Position numbers and translations under genes: made by a program. Below the pieces are notes generated by a model, which saw nothing but the letters and a program-made list of their open reading frames with translations, did not search any database and was not told the DNA's origin. DNA of 33,707 bases from JAGVNX01 sp035290965 (GTDB lineage Archaea; Iainarchaeota; Iainarchaeia; Iainarchaeales; GCA-2688035), in contig DATDTD010000023.1 of NCBI GenBank assembly GCA_035290965.1, positions 1 through 33,707 of the forward strand, read 5' to 3'. How positions within the stretch are numbered: the stretch's first letter is position 1; each line of letters starts with the position of its first letter. Positions 30,624-33,707 of the stretch are shown here, one piece after another.

Positions 30624-31322
30624 TTATGGGAGGTATGATATGCAAGTGCCAGAACCACTACAAGCGCAACTCTCTGATGGGTTAGGTGTACAACCAATGT
30701 TTGGTCCAGTACATAAACTACCATCTGGCGAGCCAAGGGCAATTGGCATTTGTGTACAGACTCCACCCTGACATTTTGGGTTATTGCATGTTACATGCGG
30801 CAGGTCTGTGCAGGCTGTTCCATCGAGTTGTGTGCTGCAGAATGATGCGCTTCCCGTTACTCCCGGTATTTTTCCTTTTGCTTCTATGTTTGCTGTTTTT
30901 GTATAGCCTGCCGTGCTGTAGTCTATTATTATTTTTCCCGTGTTTGATGTGCTGTATCCAGTCATGTTTCCAGTTATTTTAAGAATGCCTCCGCTCTGCA
31001 GGTTTATTGGTATTGTGCAATCCGGCGCACAGTCGCTTGGCGTTGTTACATAAGGCAAGCCTGTCGGATCTAGGCTTGTTATTGTCATTGCTCTTCCGCT
31101 TGCATTTTGCAGTTCTACTGTATAAGTTGATAGTGCATCAGTTGTTCCGGGGACTACGTTGCTGCTTCTCAATACAAAGTTTGTCGTGTCAACCCTGAAT
31201 GTTACTGAGGAGGTTGGCGGGCTGAAAACAAAGAACAGTATTCCCGCCACTGATACAATCAGGATTAATGCCCATCCATAGGTCATCAGATACTCTAAAC
31301 CGGCCTGTGCCCCGTTATTCAT
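30624..31322 (-). CDS. Pilin-like protein with class III signal peptide
   Basis: A 232-aa secreted or pilus-like protein. The N-terminus is a class III signal: NGAQAGLEYLMTYGWALILI, with Q-A-G-L-E and the LMTYGWA start of the hydrophobic helix that is typical of DPANN proteins. Residues 35-165 are Ser/Thr-rich beta-structure (TFRVDTTNFVLRSSNVVPG), and the last 60 residues hold many Cys (DLPHVTCNNPKCQGGVC, CACSGSGTC), like the short Cys modules of the large protein at 11017-13197. ATG 31322 has AAGGGA five bases before it and a TATA-like ATTAAATATT near 31362. It may be a subunit of a surface structure. Confidence 0.85.
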   Translation of the reverse strand: MNNGAQAGLEYLMTYGWALILIVSVAGILFFVFSPPTSSVTFRVDTTNFVLRSSNVVPGTTDALSTYTVELQNASGRAMTITSLDPTGLPYVTTPSDCAPDCTIPINLQSGGILKITGNMTGYSTSNTGKIIIDYSTAGYTKTANIEAKGKIPGVTGSASFCSTQLDGTACTDLPHVTCNNPKCQGGVCTQMPIALGSPDGSLCTGPNIGCTPNPSESCACSGSGTCISYLP

Positions 31323-31400
31323 TTTTTCCCTTGATTATAATAAGAATAAGCAAATATTTAATGCTTGTGTTTTTCACAGAATTTTTTTCCGGCTTTTTTT

Positions 31401-32060
31401 TTAATCCGCGTTTTTCCCGCATTTTTCCGAGTATTCGCAGAACCTGCACTGCCATGCCTTTTCAGGATTTTTTTTTGCCTCTGGAATCGGCAATAAATTG
31501 TTTTTCAGGTAACTGTGCAGGTTTCTGAATCTCTGGTTTATTTCTTCCGCGGCTTTTTCAGAATATGCAAGTTCAAAGCTTTTGCTCTGCAGGTTGTTCT
31601 TGTCAACATACAAAACAATTCCCTTGTGAATGCCTGTTGCATGCATGTAATAGTGCAGCTGCATTTTGTGGCTTTCCTGCGCCTCTCTTATGGGCTCAAT
31701 GCTTTTTGTTGACTTTACTTCCACAAGGACATTCTCATTGTTTTCCTTTATCAAAACCAAATCATCTATCCTGCCTGAAACAACAAAATCTGAAAATTCA
31801 ATTTTGAAGGGCATTTCTGATTTCAATAACTGTATTTCCCTGTTTTTTTCACTCTTCAGAACTTCAACCACAAAGCCGTGCATTATATTTCCCACTTCAA
31901 AAATTTTCATGAGCTCCAAGCTTATCTGCTGGGGATACTTGTATGAATACCAGGTTTTCCGAATGCAGCTGCCGATTTCACTTGGATAATATCTCCCGAT
32001 TTCCTTTGGCTTGTGCTCGCGCTCAAGGTGTCTTTCCACCATTTTGTTAAAATCAATCAT
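31401..32060 (-). CDS. Cas4/RecB-like PD-(D/E)XK nuclease with Fe-S site
   Basis: A 219-aa nuclease-fold protein. It has an N-terminal Cys in SEIGSCIRKTWYSY, then MHGFVVE (His of the core), SGRIDDLVLI (acidic metal ligand), VLVEVKSTKS (the E-x-K of PD-(D/E)XK), the QLHYYMHATG motif and a C-terminal CRFCEYSEKCGK that, with the first Cys, could hold an Fe-S cluster. This is the layout of Cas4 and related RecB-like exonucleases. No CRISPR array or other cas gene is visible in the window, so it may work in DNA repair. It is divergent from the coiled-coil gene at 32163. Confidence 0.85.
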   Translation of the reverse strand: MIDFNKMVERHLEREHKPKEIGRYYPSEIGSCIRKTWYSYKYPQQISLELMKIFEVGNIMHGFVVEVLKSEKNREIQLLKSEMPFKIEFSDFVVSGRIDDLVLIKENNENVLVEVKSTKSIEPIREAQESHKMQLHYYMHATGIHKGIVLYVDKNNLQSKSFELAYSEKAAEEINQRFRNLHSYLKNNLLPIPEAKKNPEKAWQCRFCEYSEKCGKNAD

Positions 32061-32085
32061 TCAAACCCAAGAAATAATCGCGGTT

Positions 32086-32139
32086 GTTTTTTTAAAGTGT
32101 TTTTCGGCGCGCTTCCGCTGTTTGCAAACCCTTTAAATG
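32086..32139. promoter_or_regulatory. Divergent promoters of the nuclease and coiled-coil genes
   Basis: TTTAAA-type elements lie on both sides. ACTTTAAAAAAAC (minus strand, 32086-32098) would start the nuclease transcript near 32066, just before its ATG at 32060. CTTTAAATG (plus strand, 32131-32139) is 27 bases before ATG 32163, predicting a leaderless message. Confidence 0.5.
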
Positions 32140-32162
32140 TTTTTTCGGATGCATTATTTGTT

Positions 32163-33497
32163 ATGGTTTCACTTGGTTTCCTGAAGCGCTTTTTTTCCTT
32201 TTTTTCAGGTAAAAAAAAGCCCTCTTCAAAAGAAAGACAGCTATTGCTTTCAGAAGTTGAGCATTTTGTGCATTCTTTTGCCGAGAAGCAGAGGAAAAAG
32301 CTTGCGCCTTTTGTAGCGGGAAAATTTTCAGAAATAAAGCACCTGCTCAAGCAGTTGAAATCTCTTTTGCAGCAGCTCGAATCAAGGGATGTCGAGAGCG
32401 ACAATGCAAAGCTTGAAAAAATAGTTGAAACAAGCAAGCGGCATTCTTTGCAGCAGCTTTCCTCTGTCTTTGAAAAGCTCTCCCCGCCAAATCCCGCAGA
32501 CCTCGAAGCAGTGAGGCAGTACTGCGTTGATTCCGAATCCTTTCTTGCAAAGGAAATTCCCTCTTTTGGAAAAAACATTGCGTACACCTCAATCATACTC
32601 AAGGACAGCATGAAGGGCATAGGCTCTCTTGTAGGAGAGCTCCAGAATGTTTTTCAGGAATTGAACAAAGAGTTTTCGGAAAACAGGGAGGTTTTCCTGG
32701 AATCTGAAATTGTTTCCGACACAAAAAAAATCCTTGACAATAATGAAAAAACAGTTTCTCTTGAGGAATCAATGCGCATTCTTTCCTCTGAAATCTCGGC
32801 TGTTGAAAAGCAGCTTATTGAGCAGAAAGAGCAGATGTCCTTGTTGAATAATTCCGAAGAGGCAAAAGCGCTTTCCGAACTTGGGGAAGAAAAAGCCTTT
32901 TTTTCCGAGAAAAAAAAGTCTTTGGAAAAGGAAATTTTTGAAAAAGCCTCTTCGCTTGAAAAGCCGCTGCGCAAGCTTGAAAGGCTTGCTGAAGAGGATA
33001 AAACCTCGCTTGAAAAGCGCGAGCTTTTGTTTCTGCAGGATTTTCTGCGCAATCCGCTTCTCGCGCTTAAGCGCGATCCCAAAGCCGAGTCATTCAAAAT
33101 AGTCCTGCTGGAGCTGAAAAAACAGCTTGATTCAGAGGCAATTGTCCTCAAGGAAAAGGAAAACGAAAAAAGGCTCGCTGTCCTTCAGGAGCTTCTGGAT
33201 TTCAATTTTTTTGAGGGGTTTTTCTGGAAGGCGAATGAAATTGAGGTTGAACTGAACAGGATTGAAAAGGGAATTCGCCATTCGGAATTTTCCAGGAAAG
33301 CGCTTGAAAAGGAAAAAGAACTGCGCGAAACACAGGCTTTGCTGGAAGAAAAGGGCTCATTGCTTGGCAATTACAAAAAAGAGCTTGAAAAAATAAGCGA
33401 ATCAAGCTCAGTCCTTAGGAACAAAACAGAATCAATGCTTTCAGAGCTTGCAAGGGAAAAAATCAGCATTGCGAGTTCAAAGGGCGGAAATAATTAA
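32163..33497 (+). CDS. Long coiled-coil protein, unknown role
   Basis: A 444-aa protein made mostly of long charged helices. After a short hydrophobic, basic N-terminus (LGFLKRFFSFFSGKKK), residues 20-440 have heptad-like Leu spacing with very high Glu/Lys/Ser content (KHLLKQLKSLLQQLESRDVE, EKKKSLEKEIFEKASSLEK, RKALEKEKELRETQALLEE). No nucleotide-binding or catalytic motif is seen. The N-terminal segment could attach it to the membrane. I choose ATG 32163 rather than the earlier start of the open frame because the TATA box fits and the coding pattern begins there. It converges on a RecA/KaiC-like ATPase gene (eight-base gap), which may be a working partner. Confidence 0.75.
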   Translation: MVSLGFLKRFFSFFSGKKKPSSKERQLLLSEVEHFVHSFAEKQRKKLAPFVAGKFSEIKHLLKQLKSLLQQLESRDVESDNAKLEKIVETSKRHSLQQLSSVFEKLSPPNPADLEAVRQYCVDSESFLAKEIPSFGKNIAYTSIILKDSMKGIGSLVGELQNVFQELNKEFSENREVFLESEIVSDTKKILDNNEKTVSLEESMRILSSEISAVEKQLIEQKEQMSLLNNSEEAKALSELGEEKAFFSEKKKSLEKEIFEKASSLEKPLRKLERLAEEDKTSLEKRELLFLQDFLRNPLLALKRDPKAESFKIVLLELKKQLDSEAIVLKEKENEKRLAVLQELLDFNFFEGFFWKANEIEVELNRIEKGIRHSEFSRKALEKEKELRETQALLEEKGSLLGNYKKELEKISESSSVLRNKTESMLSELAREKISIASSKGGNN

Positions 33498-33505
33498 GCG
33501 AGGTT

Positions 33506-33707
33506 TCATATTTCCACTGTTTCGTCGCAGAACTGCGCAATTGTTTTTGTGGTCTCGTCCTGCCTGTTTTCAACCATAAGGAAGAATCCTTTTGCGTTCC
33601 ATGTGCGCATTTTTCCCGCTACAGAATGCGTGAATTTTTCAACAACCCCCGCCTTGTTGTAAACGAGCAATGTGCTTAACGAATCGAAAATAATGAATTT
33701 TTTTTCG
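33506..33707 (-). CDS. RecA/KaiC-like ATPase, C-terminal 66 residues only
   Basis: The gene enters from the right edge and ends with TGA at 33506. The visible part has a Walker B strand, EKKFIIFDSLSTLLVYN, and continues VAGKMRTWNAKGFFLMVENR, the layout seen in archaeal KaiC/RadA-like ATPases in which a strand ending in ESR/ENR follows the Walker B strand. The remaining ATPase core lies outside the window. It is tail-to-tail with the coiled-coil gene. A similar arrangement of KaiC-like protein and coiled-coil partner occurs in some archaea, but I cannot claim a link here. Confidence 0.75.
   Translation of the reverse strand, partial: EKKFIIFDSLSTLLVYNKAGVVEKFTHSVAGKMRTWNAKGFFLMVENRQDETTKTIAQFCDETVEI

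Noticed and set aside
31401..32060. CRISPR-Cas locus
   Set aside because: The Cas4-like gene stands alone; I found no direct-repeat array and no other cas gene in the window.
32013..32162. N-terminal extension of the coiled-coil protein from the upstream start
   Set aside because: The added residues cross the divergent promoter and the start of the nuclease gene, while ATG 32163 has a TATA box at leaderless spacing.
1..33707. tRNA or rRNA genes
   Set aside because: I saw no cloverleaf-type sequence or rRNA-like segment by eye; a tRNAscan-type search would settle it.

Overview
The window looks like a piece of a small archaeal genome, most likely from a DPANN lineage (Diapherotrites or Micrarchaeota would fit, but I cannot fix the phylum from sequence alone). 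Archaeal signs are isoprenoid (ether-lipid) genes, an archaeal-type D-aminoacyl-tRNA deacylase, class III (archaellin/pilin-like) signal peptides, TATA boxes about 26 bases upstream of leaderless genes, GGTGA-type ribosome binding sites inside operons, and two inteins. The DNA is AT-rich, and TTG start codons with good ribosome binding sites are common.

Layout. (1) 1-3332, minus strand: start of an unknown gene, an unknown 138-aa protein, IPP isomerase type 2, isopentenyl phosphate kinase and a TrmB-like regulator. A small winged-helix regulator is divergent at 3433-3774. (2) 3767-7709, minus: a GHMP decarboxylase, a HAD phosphatase, a P-loop kinase and a GHMP kinase resembling mevalonate 3-kinase. 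(3) 7762-13197, minus: a HAD hydrolase, two SAM methyltransferases and a large Cys-rich secreted protein. (4) 13207-18718, minus: DUF35 OB-fold protein, a 55-aa basic protein, acetyl-CoA acetyltransferase, HMG-CoA synthase, class II HMG-CoA reductase and a GltD-like flavoprotein. (5) 18953-22344, mixed: an Ig-like protein, a winged-helix regulator, a DUF1059 protein, a lipoprotein, D-aminoacyl-tRNA deacylase and a HAD hydrolase. (6) 22386-26416: geranylgeranyl diphosphate synthase carrying an intein, a small unknown protein, ThyX and an unknown basic protein. (7) 26546-30532, plus: pyruvate phosphate dikinase carrying an intein and an in-frame TGA, then a hairpin terminator. (8) 30624-33707: a pilin-like protein, a Cas4-like nuclease, a coiled-coil protein and the C-terminus of a RecA/KaiC-like ATPase.

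The main story is a nearly complete isoprenoid pathway in one place: thiolase, HMG-CoA synthase, DUF35 and HMG-CoA reductase make mevalonate; a Thermoplasma-like set (mevalonate 3-kinase, a candidate 5-kinase, a bisphosphomevalonate decarboxylase candidate) with isopentenyl phosphate kinase would carry mevalonate to IPP; IPP isomerase and GGPP synthase finish the prenyl chain. The kinase lacks the Lys and Asp that decarboxylases need while its paralogue four genes away keeps both, which is why I favour the Thermoplasma-type route over the classical one. Other points of interest are two inteins at enzyme active sites, a TGA in the middle of an otherwise intact dikinase gene, and a methyltransferase frame with no ATG, GTG or TTG start.
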